Shown: one piece after another, positions 1-10,333 of the stretch | Layout of the letters: each line of letters starts with the position of its first letter | Numbering within the stretch: the first letter of the stretch is position 1 | Assembly: GCF_015229955.1 (NCBI RefSeq) | Contig: NZ_JAAKYZ010000001.1 | Location: 248,001-312,000, forward strand | Direction of reading: 5' to 3' | Source: Campylobacter concisus | Lineage (GTDB): Bacteria > Campylobacterota > Campylobacteria > Campylobacterales > Campylobacteraceae | Length of the DNA stretch: 64,000 nucleotides | Notes under the pieces: model-generated | Told to the model about the DNA's origin: nothing | The model's database searches: none | The model's input: the letters and a program-made list of their open reading frames with translations, nothing else | Made by a program: the position numbers and the translations under genes

Positions 1-648
1 AGTAAAGCTATAAAAGAGGCTACAAATGATGGAAGTGGCGTAATACTTTGTGCTATAAATAAAAAATTTGTTGGTTTTTTAACGCTTAGTGATGAGCTAA
101 AAGACGAGGCGGACGATGTTATAAATGAGCTTACACATCTAAATTTACAAAGCGTGATCCTTTCAGGCGATGATGAGAAGGTGGTTGCAAGTATCGCCAA
201 GAAGCTAAATGTAAGCAAATATCACGCAAATATGTTGCCTGAAGATAAATTTAATGAGATAAAAGAGCTTGCAAATCACGGTGGCGTTATCTTTGTTGGA
301 GATGGCGTAAATGATTCACCATCGCTTAAAGAAGCAAGTGTTGGCATCGCTATGAACTCAGGCTCAGATATAGCAAAAGGTGCTGGAGATATCGTGCTTG
401 TTAAAAATGATTTGCGTGGCGTGACCGGACTAGTTAGACTAGCAAATGCTACTATGGTAAACATAAAAGAAAATTTATTTTGGGCGTTTATGTATAACGC
501 GATTTGTATCCCAGTGGCTGCAGGCGTGCTCTACCCTGTCTTTGGGCTACTTTTAAGCCCAGTTTATGGCTCAATGGCGATGTGTCTTAGTTCTGTTACT
601 GTCGTTTTAAACGCACTTAGACTTAGATATCTACGACTTAAGGATTAA
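1..648 (+). CDS. copA: Copper-translocating P-type ATPase, C-terminal part (CopA-like)
   Basis: The reading frame is open from base 1, so the gene starts before the window; about 215 C-terminal residues are present. It shows the P-type ATPase hinge motif GDGVNDSP in the nucleotide/phosphorylation domain, followed by two membrane segments. The last segments carry the YN pair (MYNAICIP) and the M-x-x-x-SS stretch (MCLSSVTVV) typical of Cu(I)-exporting P1B-1 ATPases; the phosphorylation site DKTGT and the N-terminal metal-binding domain lie outside. The product would pump Cu(I) out across the inner membrane. The next gene starts 3 bp downstream, so the two are probably co-transcribed. The substrate is inferred from family motifs. 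Confidence 0.85.
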   Translation, partial: SKAIKEATNDGSGVILCAINKKFVGFLTLSDELKDEADDVINELTHLNLQSVILSGDDEKVVASIAKKLNVSKYHANMLPEDKFNEIKELANHGGVIFVGDGVNDSPSLKEASVGIAMNSGSDIAKGAGDIVLVKNDLRGVTGLVRLANATMVNIKENLFWAFMYNAICIPVAAGVLYPVFGLLLSPVYGSMAMCLSSVTVVLNALRLRYLRLKD

Positions 649-651
649 AAT

Positions 652-1191
652 TTGAAACTTGGAGAACTTTATAGCGTTGTAGCGGCTGCGCTTGCTACAA
701 ATTTTAGTGGCATTTTAGATGTTTCATCTTTTATGCGTATCAAAAAGACAAATGCGTGGATAACGCAGACAAATAACGAAGCAAATAAAAAAGGCAATGA
801 GCTTTATGCCAAATTTATCAAAGATGAAAGTAGTGCTGCTTTATGTGATGATTTTGTCATTTTAAAGTCAAAATTTGAGGCAAGCTACTATTTTTCGTCT
901 GCAAAAGATGATCTAGCTCAATTTTATAAAGCTATAAATTTTCAGCCAAAAATGGGCGAGGTTGATAGCATCTCAAATCAGCTAATTTTAATAGCAAATA
1001 TTTTAAAAAGTAAAGCATCTAAGGAGTCTATGAAGCTTCTTACAGCTTTTAGTGTCTCATTTTTCTTGCCTTATACTAAACAGCTCTCAAAAGATATCCA
1101 AAAAGACGCAACTAGCAATTTTTATAAATCAATGGGATATTTTTTAGAGGATTTTTGCTTAGTTTTAGAAACTATTATTGGCAAGGCTTAG
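652..1191 (+). CDS. TorD/NarJ-like putative chaperone
   Basis: A 179-aa, mostly alpha-helical protein starting with TTG, 3 bp after the copper ATPase. The second half resembles the TorD/DmsD/NarJ chaperone fold: an FYKAINF stretch, an acidic E-x-D segment (GEVDSISNQL), a helix that could pack as a binding site, then NFYKSMGYFLEDF near the C terminus. Such proteins usually bind Tat signal peptides of molybdo- or tungsto-enzymes. No such enzyme gene is adjacent here, so its client is unknown and may be encoded elsewhere. Assignment rests on the pattern of conserved residues only; a hypothetical protein coupled to copA is the alternative. Confidence 0.5.
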   Translation: MKLGELYSVVAAALATNFSGILDVSSFMRIKKTNAWITQTNNEANKKGNELYAKFIKDESSAALCDDFVILKSKFEASYYFSSAKDDLAQFYKAINFQPKMGEVDSISNQLILIANILKSKASKESMKLLTAFSVSFFLPYTKQLSKDIQKDATSNFYKSMGYFLEDFCLVLETIIGKA

Positions 1192-1193
1192 TT

Positions 1194-1583
1194 TTAAGCC
1201 TGTGCCATTTCTATCATTTGAGTTTTAATGCTTAAAATGTTATTTTGAATGGCTGACTGCTCTAAATTTAAGTAATGAAGCATTTGCATAGAATTACGAT
1301 CTTTTAGGCTTTGGATGCTTGAAATTTTATGTGAAATATCTAGCTTTTGATCTTGTAATTTTTCTAAGTCTTTTTGTAACTGTATGGCACTTGCTTTATT
1401 AATAATTATAGGAGAAATTTTAGCATCTTCTCTTTGTTCTACATGTACTTCATTGCTTCTAACAATATCTTTTTTGTCATAGCCAGAAGATACTAACATG
1501 CTTGTTTTTGAGCTATTTGAAGAGATAGATGTATAGCCATCATGATAGAAAATATTTGAGTTCATATTTGCATCTATTTGCAT
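1194..1583 (-). CDS. Hypothetical coiled-coil protein
   Basis: A 129-aa protein I do not recognise. The start at 1583 is preceded by a good ribosome-binding site (GAGGAAGG). The first ~60 residues are Ser/Asn-rich and probably disordered (ISSNSSKTS); residues ~65-125 look like two amphipathic coiled-coil helices (QKDLEKLQDQKLDISHKI). No signal peptide or membrane segment is seen. It runs convergently to the TorD-like gene with only 2 bp between the stops. Disordered N terminus plus coiled coil is compatible with a small structural or flagellar accessory protein, but no function can be assigned. Confidence 0.55.
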   Translation of the reverse strand: MQIDANMNSNIFYHDGYTSISSNSSKTSMLVSSGYDKKDIVRSNEVHVEQREDAKISPIIINKASAIQLQKDLEKLQDQKLDISHKISSIQSLKDRNSMQMLHYLNLEQSAIQNNILSIKTQMIEMAQA

Positions 1584-1788
1584 ATCATCCTTCCTCTTAT
1601 AGATTATTTTTATTTTAAACTATCTCAATAGAAAATTAAAATAGTTTTTAAAAAGTTATATTTTGAATTATATTTCCATATCCTTAAAGATAAATTATAT
1701 TTATAACTTTTTTTGCAACTTTATAGTTAAAATACCCAGTTAAGTGCTATTTTGTTAAAATCACGCAAAACTAATCAAAGGTAAAGCT

Positions 1789-3186
1789 ATGAAAAAAGAT
1801 GAAAACGCACATAAAAAGATGTGGGAGGGTAGATTTAGCGAGGCTAGCTCGAAGCTACTTGAGGAATTTAATGCCTCTATAAATTTTGATAAAAATCTTT
1901 TTGAAGAAGATATCGCCGGGAGTAAGGCTCACGCAAAGATGCTTGGAATTTGTGGAATTTTGAAAAAAGATGAGTCAGAGGCGATCATAAAGGGGCTTGA
2001 TGAGGTTTTATCTGAGATAAGAGCAGGTAAATTTGAGTTTAAGCTGGAAGATGAAGATATACACATGGCGGTTGAGAAGCGCCTTAGCCAGATCATCGGA
2101 GCTGAGCTTGGTGGTAGATTGCACACAGCTAGAAGCAGAAACGACCAAGTTGCGCTTGATTTTAAATTTTACATATTGAAGAAAAATTTAGAAATTTCAT
2201 CTCTCATCAAAGAGCTCATCGCTACGCTTACAAATTTGGCAAAAAACCACAAAGATACGTTAATGCCAGGCTACACACATCTTCAGCACGCTCAGCCAGT
2301 AAGCCTTAGCTATCACTTGCTAGCATATGCATTTATGTTTAAAAGAGATTTCGAGCGTTTTGTTAGCTCATATGAGCGAAACAACCTAAGTCCGCTTGGT
2401 TCAGCAGCCCTTGCAGGCACTCCTCATAAGATAGATAGAACTATCGTTGCAAGTGAGCTTGGCTTTGCAGGTTGCACGCAAAATGCGATGGATAGCGTGA
2501 GCGACCGTGATTTTGCGCTGGAAATTTTATTTAACATTAGCGTTTTTATGACGCACGCTTCTAGGCTTTGCGAGGAGCTCATACTTTGGAGCTCACAAGA
2601 ATTTGGCTTTGTAAGCATCAGTGACGCTTATAGTACAGGAAGCTCTATCATGCCACAGAAGAAAAATCCAGACGTTGCCGAGCTCATCCGTGGCAAAACT
2701 GGGCGTGTAAATGGAAATTTAGTAGCGCTACTAACTACGATGAAGGGCCTGCCACTTGCTTATAATAAAGATATGCAAGAAGATAAAGAGGGTGTGTTTG
2801 ACAGCGTCTCAACCATTTTAAGCTCGGCTACCATCCTAAATGAGATGATAAAAACGGCTAAATTTAATGAAAAAAACATGTTAAAAGCGACAAAAACTGG
2901 GCATCTAAGTGCGACTGATTTGGCTGATTATCTAGTGCGTGAGAAAAATATCCCATTTAGGACAGCTCACTTTATAGTTGGTAAAGCTGTTGCAAAGGCC
3001 GAAAGCTTTGGGCTTGATTTGAGTGAATTAAACGAAGAGCAGCTAAAAAGTGTGGATGAAAATTTAGATGCAAATGCTATTAAATTTTTAGATCTTCACG
3101 CTTCAAAAGAGGCTCGCACTTCAAAAGGCGGCACGGCAAATAAAAGCGTTGATGAGCAGATAGAAATTTTAGATTACTGGCTCTAA
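1789..3186 (+). CDS. argH: Argininosuccinate lyase
   Basis: A 465-aa protein of normal family length that cleaves argininosuccinate to arginine and fumarate, the last step of arginine biosynthesis (cytosolic homotetramer). The fumarase/aspartase superfamily signature [11 protein letters not shown] is at residues ~285-295, and the conserved [11 protein letters not shown] and [10 protein letters not shown] stretches, which form the composite active site, are present. The ATG at 1789 follows a GGTAAAG-type ribosome-binding site. It sits alone between a coiled-coil gene on the other strand and a chemoreceptor gene, so it is probably monocistronic. Confidence 0.97.
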   Translation: MKKDENAHKKMWEGRFSEASSKLLEEFNASINFDKNLFEEDIAGSKAHAKMLGICGILKKDESEAIIKGLDEVLSEIRAGKFEFKLEDEDIHMAVEKRLSQIIGAELGGRLHTARSRNDQVALDFKFYILKKNLEISSLIKELIATLTNLAKNHKDTLMPGYTHLQHAQPVSLSYHLLAYAFMFKRDFERFVSSYERNNLSPLGSAALAGTPHKIDRTIVASELGFAGCTQNAMDSVSDRDFALEILFNISVFMTHASRLCEELILWSSQEFGFVSISDAYSTGSSIMPQKKNPDVAELIRGKTGRVNGNLVALLTTMKGLPLAYNKDMQEDKEGVFDSVSTILSSATILNEMIKTAKFNEKNMLKATKTGHLSATDLADYLVREKNIPFRTAHFIVGKAVAKAESFGLDLSELNEEQLKSVDENLDANAIKFLDLHASKEARTSKGGTANKSVDEQIEILDYWL

Positions 3187-3236
3187 GAAAAAAGAGTTAT
3201 AATTACGCAAAATCTACAAATTTTAAAGGATGAAAA

Positions 3237-4319
3237 ATGTTTTTTGATGGCAAGAATAAAGAACTTTCTAGTAAAAATGAAGCTTTAGAGAGAGAAAATG
3301 AAGCTTTAAAGGCTGAAATTTTAGCACTTAAAGAGGAGCTAAAAAATGTTAAAACTTGCGAGCCAAAAGAGCAAGCTAAGGATAAGCAAGAGGCTGTAAA
3401 TTTATTGCTTTCAAGTTATCAAGATGGTATAAATTTCTTGCAATTAACAATGGAAGAAAATCTAAAAATGCTTGAAAGTATAAATGGACTAAATGAAAAG
3501 ACTTTCAAAGAGACAGGCGAACTCAAGTCGCAAACGGCTGAAATTTTAAACTCGATCGAGCAAGTAAGCCAGATGAGTGGCGATCTCTCAAACGACGCCT
3601 CTTCGCTTGATGGAAGCGTAAATTCTATCGTTGAGATCATAAATCTCATAAAAGATATCTCAGATCAGACAAATTTACTAGCTCTAAATGCTGCTATTGA
3701 GGCGGCCCGTGCTGGTGAGCATGGACGAGGTTTTGCTGTCGTTGCAGATGAGGTTAGAAAGCTAGCTGAACGCACTCAAAAAGCAACCCTTGAAGTAGAA
3801 GTAAATATAAATGGACTTAAGCAAAGTGCGAATACGATGATCGAAATGAGTGAGAATTTCTCAAAAATTTCTGTAAATGCTATGAAAATTTTAGGTGGAT
3901 TTGAAGGAAATATCTCAAGTGTAAATGCAAATACGCAAAATATCCTAAATCAAGCCCTAAACTTAACAAACGAGGTCAATGTAAGTAACGGCAAGATAGA
4001 TCACATCAACATGAAGCTAAATGGATATAGAGGCGTGCTTTTAAATGAGTTTAATAAGATTCAAGATGTTCACGAGTGTAGATTTAGCAAATGGTATGAA
4101 AAAGATGTGAAAAATACTCTTGTAAAAGATGCCAAAATTCTCTCAAGTATCGCAGCTCATCATGAAAATGTTCATTATGGACTAGAAAAAGCGATGGTTA
4201 TTTTTGCTGATAAAGATAAAGGAAATCTACCTGGCGTTGAAATATTAAAAGATGTTGAAAACTCAAGTAAAGTAGGTTTTGAAGAGTTGCTTGAAGCTAT
4301 AAAGGCTGCCAGAAAATAG
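3237..4319 (+). CDS. Soluble methyl-accepting chemotaxis protein with C-terminal CZB domain
   Basis: A 360-aa chemoreceptor without any membrane segment, so cytoplasmic. Residues ~5-50 are a coiled coil rich in Glu/Lys. The signalling hairpin tip is clear ([20 protein letters not shown] then [16 protein letters not shown]). The C-terminal ~85 residues form a CZB-type zinc-binding domain, with the His/Cys ligands in HECRFSKWY and the following [12 protein letters not shown] receptors sense zinc or hypochlorous acid through the zinc-thiolate in characterised homologues; this specific ligand is inference. There is no other sensory domain. It would signal through CheW/CheA encoded elsewhere. Confidence 0.9.
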   Translation: MFFDGKNKELSSKNEALERENEALKAEILALKEELKNVKTCEPKEQAKDKQEAVNLLLSSYQDGINFLQLTMEENLKMLESINGLNEKTFKETGELKSQTAEILNSIEQVSQMSGDLSNDASSLDGSVNSIVEIINLIKDISDQTNLLALNAAIEAARAGEHGRGFAVVADEVRKLAERTQKATLEVEVNINGLKQSANTMIEMSENFSKISVNAMKILGGFEGNISSVNANTQNILNQALNLTNEVNVSNGKIDHINMKLNGYRGVLLNEFNKIQDVHECRFSKWYEKDVKNTLVKDAKILSSIAAHHENVHYGLEKAMVIFADKDKGNLPGVEILKDVENSSKVGFEELLEAIKAARK

Positions 4320-4364
4320 AATAAAATTTTAGACTCAGGCTTTGAGTCTAAAATTTATAAGTTA

Positions 4365-4718
4365 TTAAAATGTGCTTTGTGGATCAGCTACGCCTTCGCT
4401 CCAGCCAAGCTTCGCTCCGCCAAGCAGGTGAAAATGTAGATGCATAACTTCTTGACCGCCGTTTTCACCGCAGTTTGTTATGAGGCGGTATCCGCTCTTA
4501 TCAACGCCCATTAAGGTCGCTACTTCTTGGATAAATTTTGTCATCTCTCCCATTAAAACCGGATCCATCTCTTGGAAATTTTTATAGTGTTTTTTTGGGA
4601 TGATTAGGATGTGGATCGGTGCTTTTGGGTTTATGTCGTTAAAAGCTAGAAATTTCTCGCTTTCAAGTACTTTGTTGCAAGGGATTTCACCAGCTACGAT
4701 CTTTTCAAATATGGTCAT
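4365..4718 (-). CDS. hinT: HIT-family hydrolase (HinT-like)
   Basis: A 117-aa histidine-triad protein; the HxHxHxx nucleotide-binding motif is HLHFHLLGG near the C terminus. Family members hydrolyse purine nucleoside phosphoramidates or AMP-lysine. An in-frame ATG lies 24 nt further upstream (4742), but the start at 4718 is preceded by a strong AAAGGAG site at proper spacing and gives the usual N terminus MTIFEKIVAGEIP, so I chose it. The gene is divergent from pheS, and the HIT-pheST pairing matches other Campylobacter genomes as I recall them. Confidence 0.92.
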   Translation of the reverse strand: MTIFEKIVAGEIPCNKVLESEKFLAFNDINPKAPIHILIIPKKHYKNFQEMDPVLMGEMTKFIQEVATLMGVDKSGYRLITNCGENGGQEVMHLHFHLLGGAKLGWSEGVADPQSTF

Positions 4719-4836
4719 TTTAGCTCCTTTGAAATTTTGCAAAATTATATCAAAGTGTGCTTAAATTTCGTGCTCTTTATCTTGATTTTAACTCTTTTTC
4801 TATAAAATCGACTCAAAAATTTATAAAGGCAAAAAA

Positions 4837-5832
4837 TTGCAAGATTTCGTTAATAAAATCAAAAATGAAATTTCAACGCTTGACGATCTTGAGAAGGTCA
4901 GGGTAGAAATTTTTGGCAAAAAGGGCATCTTGGCTCAAGGCTTTGCAAAGCTAAAAGAGCTTGGCGAAGATGAGAAAAAGGAATTTGCAGCAAATTTAAA
5001 TAAGCAAAGAGATGAGCTTGGCGCGCTAATAGAAGCTAAAAAGGCTGAGCTTAGCGAGCAAGAGATAGATAACAAGATGAAAAAAGAAGCCGCTGATATC
5101 ACGCTCTTTAACGAGCCTGTTGCTAGCGGGGCGCTGCACCCTGTGATGGCTACGATGGATAAGATAATTGAATATTTTTTAGCGCTAAATTTCTCACTCG
5201 AGACTGGACCACTGATAGAAGATGATTTTCACAACTTTGAAGCGCTAAATTTACCAAAATACCACCCAGCAAGGGATATGCAAGATACATTTTACCTAGA
5301 TGATTTTAGACTTTTAAGGACGCATACGAGCCCAGTTCAGGTGCGAACTATGTTAAATCAAAAGCCACCTATTCGCATGATCGCGCCAGGCACCGTCTTT
5401 AGACGTGATATGGATTTAACGCATACACCGATGTTTCATCAGGTAGAGGGTCTTGTGGTGGAGGATGCTGAGAAAGTTAGCTTTGCAAATTTAAAATCAA
5501 TGCTAGAAGGCTTTTTAAAGCACATGTTTGGCGATGTTGAAGTGCGCTTTCGCCCTAGCTTTTTCCCATTTACGGAGCCTAGCGCAGAGGTTGATATTAG
5601 TTGTATATTCTGCCACGGCAAGGGCTGCAGAGTGTGCAAGCAGACTACTTGGCTTGAGGTACTTGGATGCGGTGTCGTTGATCCAAATGTATTTAAGGCA
5701 GTAGGCTATAAAAATGTAAGTGGATACGCCTTTGGTCTTGGCGTTGAGAGATTTGCGATGTTGCTTCATAGAGTGCCTGATCTAAGGTCGCTTTTTGAGG
5801 GAGATTTAAGATTGTTGGAGCAGTTTAAATGA
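4837..5832 (+). CDS. pheS: Phenylalanine-tRNA ligase alpha subunit
   Basis: A 331-aa class II aminoacyl-tRNA synthetase catalytic subunit. It starts with TTG (AAAGGCAAAAA upstream). Residues 1-85 are the tRNA-binding coiled coil; the class II motifs follow, with motif 2 around [21 protein letters not shown] and motif 3 at the end in [15 protein letters not shown] Cys cluster ([14 protein letters not shown]) matches the zinc-like insertion found in many bacterial PheS. It forms the alpha2beta2 enzyme with PheT, whose gene overlaps the pheS stop by 4 bp (ATGA), implying translational coupling. Confidence 0.97.
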   Translation: MQDFVNKIKNEISTLDDLEKVRVEIFGKKGILAQGFAKLKELGEDEKKEFAANLNKQRDELGALIEAKKAELSEQEIDNKMKKEAADITLFNEPVASGALHPVMATMDKIIEYFLALNFSLETGPLIEDDFHNFEALNLPKYHPARDMQDTFYLDDFRLLRTHTSPVQVRTMLNQKPPIRMIAPGTVFRRDMDLTHTPMFHQVEGLVVEDAEKVSFANLKSMLEGFLKHMFGDVEVRFRPSFFPFTEPSAEVDISCIFCHGKGCRVCKQTTWLEVLGCGVVDPNVFKAVGYKNVSGYAFGLGVERFAMLLHRVPDLRSLFEGDLRLLEQFK

Positions 5833-8165
5833 TAATTTCAAAGCATTGGTTAAACGAGTGGATCGACCTTAGCGAGGTTAGCGGCGAGACACTTTCAAAG
5901 ACGTTAAATTCTATCGGACTAGAGGTTGATAGTTATAAAGAGATAAATTTACCAAAGAGTATTGTGGTTGGCTACATAAAAAGTAGAGAGAAGCACCCAG
6001 ATGCCGATAAGCTAAGCGTTTGTCAGGTAGATGTTGGTGGAGAGACGCTTCAGATCGTGTGTGGGGCTAAAAATGTTGAAGCTGGCCAGTTTGTGCCAGT
6101 TGCACTTATTGGCACGACTATGCCAAATGGTCTTGAGATAAAAAAAGCAAAGCTAAGAGGTATCGAGTCAAGTGGCATGATCTGCTCTTCAAGCGAGCTG
6201 GGACTTCCAAAGGTAAATGATGGAATTTTGCCACTTGATGAGAGCATCGGCAAGCTAAAACTTGGTACAAGCCTTAGCGAATTTGAGATATTTAAAGATA
6301 CGATAATCGAAGTTGATGTCACAGCAAACAGAGGCGATTGCCAAAATTTACATGGCATCGCAAGAGAAATTTGTGCAGCGCTTGATCTAAATATGAAAGA
6401 TAGCCACGAAGACGATGAGAGCGAAAATTTACTAGGTATTGGCAGGATAGCTTCTGTGCGAGCAGAGGATAAAGTAAATGGGTCATTTTTGTATAAGGCT
6501 TTTGAGCTAAAAGAGGGACTATATGAAAATCTAATAACTCGCATGCGTCTAGCATTAATAGAGTGCCAAAAGACAAATTTAGTTGAGAGATTGCTTGAAT
6601 ACGCGACATTTTGCACGGGTGTTTTATTTAGGGCTTATGATCACGCTAAATTAGTAAGTGAAGGCGAAAAAGCTGTTTTTGATATAAAAAATGGCGAAAA
6701 TGGCGAATGTGTCGTTTATTGCGGGGATAAAAATTTAGGCATTGCTGGAATTTACCAAAGTGACGTAGCAAGGGTAGATGAGAAGTCAAAAGTGATCCTA
6801 GTAGAAGCTAGCTACGTAAAGCCAGATGTTGTTTCAAAAGCTATTTTTGAAAATAAAAATTTACCAAAGGGTGATCAAATTTATCGCTCAAGTCGTGGTA
6901 GCGAGCCAAATTTAGCTTATGGTGCGGATTATTTATTTAAAAGACTTGCTAATTTTAAAGATACACTAAATCTCTTTGCTGGCTCACAGCAGTCGCTTTT
7001 AAACACCGAGCCTATAACACTAAGCATATCTCTTTTTGAGCTTAAAAATATGATCGGTCAAGATATTGTTAGAAATGATGTCGTTAAAATTTTAAAGAAA
7101 CTTGGCTTTGAGATCGCAGTAAATGTTGAGCAAGAGAGCTTTAACGTAAAAGTGCCGTTATTTCGCCATGATATAGTAAATTCTCACGATGTTTGTGAGG
7201 AGATCGTAAGGATAGTAGGCATAGACAATATCGCCTCAAAACCACTAAATTTCTCTGAGAAAAATAGGCTAAATAAAACATATTTTGACTATAAAAACGC
7301 CCTAAATTTAAGGCGTAGAGCAGCAGATAATGGCTTTTTTGAAAGCGTGCACTATGTCTTTGATAGTGAGGACGAGCTTAACGAGCTAAATTTTAAACCA
7401 TGCAAAGTCAAGATACTAAATCCTATAAACAACGAGTTAAATACACTTAGACCGACACTTGTTAATCACCTTCTAAGCTCAAGCGAGAAAAATATCAAAA
7501 ACTCGAAACGCTCAGTTAGGCTATTTGAGCTTGGAGAAATTTTTGATGAAAATGCAAACCAGGGCTTAAATCTAGGCTTTGTTGTGTCTGGACTTTTAAA
7601 AGAGCCAACACTGATAAACGGTGCAAAAGGCGAGGAGGCAAATTTCTACGCATTTGCAGCGATGGTGCAAAATGTCATAGGTAAATTTGAACTAAAACCT
7701 TGCCAGGGCATCTCATATCTTAGCCCATACGAGCAAGCACACATCTATCAAAATGGCGAAAATATCGGCTATATCGGTAGAGTTGACGCAAGAGTTGAGG
7801 CAAAGAGAGATCTGCCAAGAACATATGTTTGCGAGATTGATTTTGCTAAGCTTAAATTTGAGCCAATTTTGGCAGTGCCTTACTCTAAATTTCAAAGCAC
7901 AACAAGGGATCTTAGCCTTATTGTGCCTGAAAATTTCGAGGCTGGACAAATTTATGAGTGCATAAGAGGGCTAAATCTAAAAGAGCTAAAGGAATTTTTA
8001 CCAGTTGATATCTACAAAGATGCAAAGCTAAATGGCTCGATCAGTCTTAGCCTTAAATTTACATTCCAAGATATGGAAAAAACACTCGAGGATGACGATA
8101 TAAACGCACTTATGGATAAAATTTTAAGCGAGCTAAAAGAGAAACTAAATATCGGAATAAGATGA
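5829..8165 (+). CDS. pheT: Phenylalanine-tRNA ligase beta subunit
   Basis: A 778-aa protein of normal PheT length. Residues ~40-150 form the EMAP/OB-type tRNA-binding domain ([23 protein letters not shown]), followed by B3/B4 editing and B5 domains, the catalytic-like core, and a C-terminal FDX-ACB anticodon-binding domain ([16 protein letters not shown]). The B3/B4 editing region removes Tyr mischarged on tRNA-Phe in known enzymes. It overlaps pheS by 4 bp and the following aroA by 4 bp, so pheS-pheT-aroA-ispH form one overlapping operon. Confidence 0.97.
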   Translation: MIISKHWLNEWIDLSEVSGETLSKTLNSIGLEVDSYKEINLPKSIVVGYIKSREKHPDADKLSVCQVDVGGETLQIVCGAKNVEAGQFVPVALIGTTMPNGLEIKKAKLRGIESSGMICSSSELGLPKVNDGILPLDESIGKLKLGTSLSEFEIFKDTIIEVDVTANRGDCQNLHGIAREICAALDLNMKDSHEDDESENLLGIGRIASVRAEDKVNGSFLYKAFELKEGLYENLITRMRLALIECQKTNLVERLLEYATFCTGVLFRAYDHAKLVSEGEKAVFDIKNGENGECVVYCGDKNLGIAGIYQSDVARVDEKSKVILVEASYVKPDVVSKAIFENKNLPKGDQIYRSSRGSEPNLAYGADYLFKRLANFKDTLNLFAGSQQSLLNTEPITLSISLFELKNMIGQDIVRNDVVKILKKLGFEIAVNVEQESFNVKVPLFRHDIVNSHDVCEEIVRIVGIDNIASKPLNFSEKNRLNKTYFDYKNALNLRRRAADNGFFESVHYVFDSEDELNELNFKPCKVKILNPINNELNTLRPTLVNHLLSSSEKNIKNSKRSVRLFELGEIFDENANQGLNLGFVVSGLLKEPTLINGAKGEEANFYAFAAMVQNVIGKFELKPCQGISYLSPYEQAHIYQNGENIGYIGRVDARVEAKRDLPRTYVCEIDFAKLKFEPILAVPYSKFQSTTRDLSLIVPENFEAGQIYECIRGLNLKELKEFLPVDIYKDAKLNGSISLSLKFTFQDMEKTLEDDDINALMDKILSELKEKLNIGIR

Positions 8166-9439
8166 GAATTTATCCATTAGAAAAAAGTCTAAATTTAACT
8201 ATTGACGATATCGCATCGGATAAATCAATATCGCATAGATGTGCGATTTTTTCGCTTTTAAGCGATAAGCCATCTCGCGTTAGAAACTATCTAAGAGCAG
8301 GCGATACGCTAAATACCTTAAAAATAGTCGAGCTTTTAGGCGCAAAAGTTGAGGACAATGGTTTCGAAATAACGATCACGCCGCCACAAAAGATAAAAGA
8401 GCCAAGTGAAATTTTAGAGTGTGGTAACTCTGGTACGGCGATGAGGCTTTTTATGGGACTATTAGCCGCGCAGGAGGGCTTTTTCGTGCTAAGTGGTGAT
8501 AGATATTTAAACTCACGTCCAATGGCTAGAATAGCAAAACCTCTAAACGATATGGGTGCAAAGATAGATGGCGCAAACAACGCAAACAACGCTCCTCTTT
8601 GCATAAGAGGGACGAAATTTGAAAGATTTAGTTTTGAAAGCAAGATCGCCTCAGCCCAGGTAAAAAGTGCGCTTTTATTGGCGGCTCTTTACTCAAATGG
8701 CTGCAAATTTAGTGAGCCAGAGCTAAGCAGAGATCATACTGAGCGTATGCTTGCTGGCATGGGAGCTGATATAAGGCGTGACGACCTAGAGATCACGCTA
8801 GAGCCGATGAAAGCCCCACTTGCGCCACTTGATATAGACGTGCCAAATGATCCAAGCTCAGCATTTTTCTTTGCGGTCGCAGCTTTAATCATCCCAAATT
8901 CGCATATCATTTTAAAAAGTATCTTGCTAAATAAAACTCGCATCGAAGCTTACAGGATTTTAGAAAAAATGGGTGCTGAGATAAAATTTCACAAAACCTC
9001 AAGCAAATACGAAGATATCGGTGATATCGAGGTCAAGTACTCACCAAATTTAAAAGGTGTAGAGGTTAGTGAAAATATCTCGTGGCTCATCGACGAAGCT
9101 CCAGCTTTAGCCATCGCATTTGCCTGCGCTAAAGGCCAAAGCAAGCTCATTAATGCCAAAGAGCTTCGCGTAAAAGAGAGTGATAGGATAGCTGTCACGA
9201 TAAATGCATTAAAAGCATGCGGTATCGAGGCAAGCGAGCTTGAAGATGGTTTTGTTATAAATGGATCTGAGGCTAAATTTGCCACGATAGATAGCCACGG
9301 AGATCATAGGATCGCGATGAGCTTTGCCATACTTGGACTAAAATGTGGCATGCAGATAGAAAAGAGCGAATTTATTGCCACATCGTTTCCAAATTTTGCT
9401 GAAATTCTAAAGAAAATGGGAGCTAGAGTTGAAGATTGA
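8162..9439 (+). CDS. aroA: 3-phosphoshikimate 1-carboxyvinyltransferase (EPSP synthase)
   Basis: A 425-aa enzyme joining shikimate-3-phosphate and phosphoenolpyruvate, sixth step of the shikimate pathway. Visible signatures are the N-terminal DKSISHRCAIFS lysine loop, ECGNSGTAMRLFMGLL near residue 90, and RVKESDRIAV near residue 340, followed by DHRIAMSFAI. It starts inside the last codons of pheT (4-bp overlap) and its end overlaps ispH by 11 bp. Confidence 0.97.
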   Translation: MRIYPLEKSLNLTIDDIASDKSISHRCAIFSLLSDKPSRVRNYLRAGDTLNTLKIVELLGAKVEDNGFEITITPPQKIKEPSEILECGNSGTAMRLFMGLLAAQEGFFVLSGDRYLNSRPMARIAKPLNDMGAKIDGANNANNAPLCIRGTKFERFSFESKIASAQVKSALLLAALYSNGCKFSEPELSRDHTERMLAGMGADIRRDDLEITLEPMKAPLAPLDIDVPNDPSSAFFFAVAALIIPNSHIILKSILLNKTRIEAYRILEKMGAEIKFHKTSSKYEDIGDIEVKYSPNLKGVEVSENISWLIDEAPALAIAFACAKGQSKLINAKELRVKESDRIAVTINALKACGIEASELEDGFVINGSEAKFATIDSHGDHRIAMSFAILGLKCGMQIEKSEFIATSFPNFAEILKKMGARVED

Positions 9440-10253
9440 GCTTGCTAGTAGTTATGGATTTTGCTTTGGTGTAAAAAGGGCGATAAAGATTGCTGAAAAT
9501 GCAGGAGATGCTGCGACCATTGGGCCACTCATACATAATAACGAAGAGATAAACAGGCTTGAGAAAAACTACAATGTAAAAACACTTGAGGGTATAGACG
9601 AGCTAAAGGATGAGAAAAAGGCGATCATCCGTACTCATGGCATCACTAAAAATGACCTTGCAGAGCTAAAAAAGACAGATATAAAAGTAATCGACGCAAC
9701 TTGTCCGTTTGTGACAAAGCCACAGCAAATTTGTGAAAAAATGAGCGAAGAGGGTTATGATGTGGTGATCTATGGTGACGTACACCACCCTGAGGTAAAG
9801 GGCGTGAAGTCATACGCCAAGGGTAACGTCTATGTCGTGCTTGATGAGAGCGAGTTAGAGGGCATTAAATTTAAACAAAAGGTCGCACTTGTTAGCCAAA
9901 CGACTAGAAAAGTCGAGAAATTTATGCAAATCGCAAGCTACCTTATGCTTCACGTAAAAGAGGTACGTGTTTTTAACACTATCTGCAATGCAACATTTGA
10001 AAACCAAGAGGCTGCTAAAAATTTGGCAAAAAGGGCTGACGTGATGATAATAATCGGGGGAAAAAACAGCTCAAATACAAAACAACTCTATCTAATATCT
10101 AAAAATTTCTGCGAAGATAGTTACCTGATAGAAAGCGAAGAAGAGCTTGAAAGGTCATGGTTTGATGGCAAAAATTTGTGTGGCATAAGTGCGGGTGCAA
10201 GTACGCCTGACTGGATCATACAAAAAGTCGTTGACAGAATCAAAAAAGTATAA
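9429..10253 (+). CDS. ispH: 4-hydroxy-3-methylbut-2-enyl diphosphate reductase
   Basis: A 274-aa [4Fe-4S] enzyme making IPP and DMAPP, the final step of the MEP isoprenoid pathway. The three cluster cysteines are seen in YGFCFGVKRAI, DATCPFVTKP and TICNATFENQ; the catalytic Glu/His-bearing stretches (IRTHG, HHPEVKG) are present. It starts with TTG within the end of aroA (11-bp overlap), giving the conserved N terminus MKIELASSYGFCFGV. It is last in the pheST-aroA-ispH operon, with an 80-bp gap before rpsA. Confidence 0.97.
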   Translation: MKIELASSYGFCFGVKRAIKIAENAGDAATIGPLIHNNEEINRLEKNYNVKTLEGIDELKDEKKAIIRTHGITKNDLAELKKTDIKVIDATCPFVTKPQQICEKMSEEGYDVVIYGDVHHPEVKGVKSYAKGNVYVVLDESELEGIKFKQKVALVSQTTRKVEKFMQIASYLMLHVKEVRVFNTICNATFENQEAAKNLAKRADVMIIIGGKNSSNTKQLYLISKNFCEDSYLIESEEELERSWFDGKNLCGISAGASTPDWIIQKVVDRIKKV

Positions 10254-10282
10254 AATTTATCCTAGCTAAAGCCACAATTAAC

Positions 10283-10288
10283 TATAAT
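10283..10288 (+). promoter_or_regulatory. Putative -10 element of rpsA
   Basis: TATAAT in the 80-bp gap between ispH and rpsA, 45 bp before the rpsA start. No convincing -35 is visible, as is common in Campylobacter promoters. Confidence 0.45.
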
Positions 10289-10333
10289 AAGCCAATTTGC
10301 CTCTACTGGCATAATAAAATTTAAAGGATCAAG

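Noticed and set aside
6050-6616. A 188-aa minus-strand ORF inside pheT
   Set aside because: pheT is intact and clearly coding there; the antisense frame is Ser/Phe/Leu-rich as expected for a shadow of AT-rich coding DNA.
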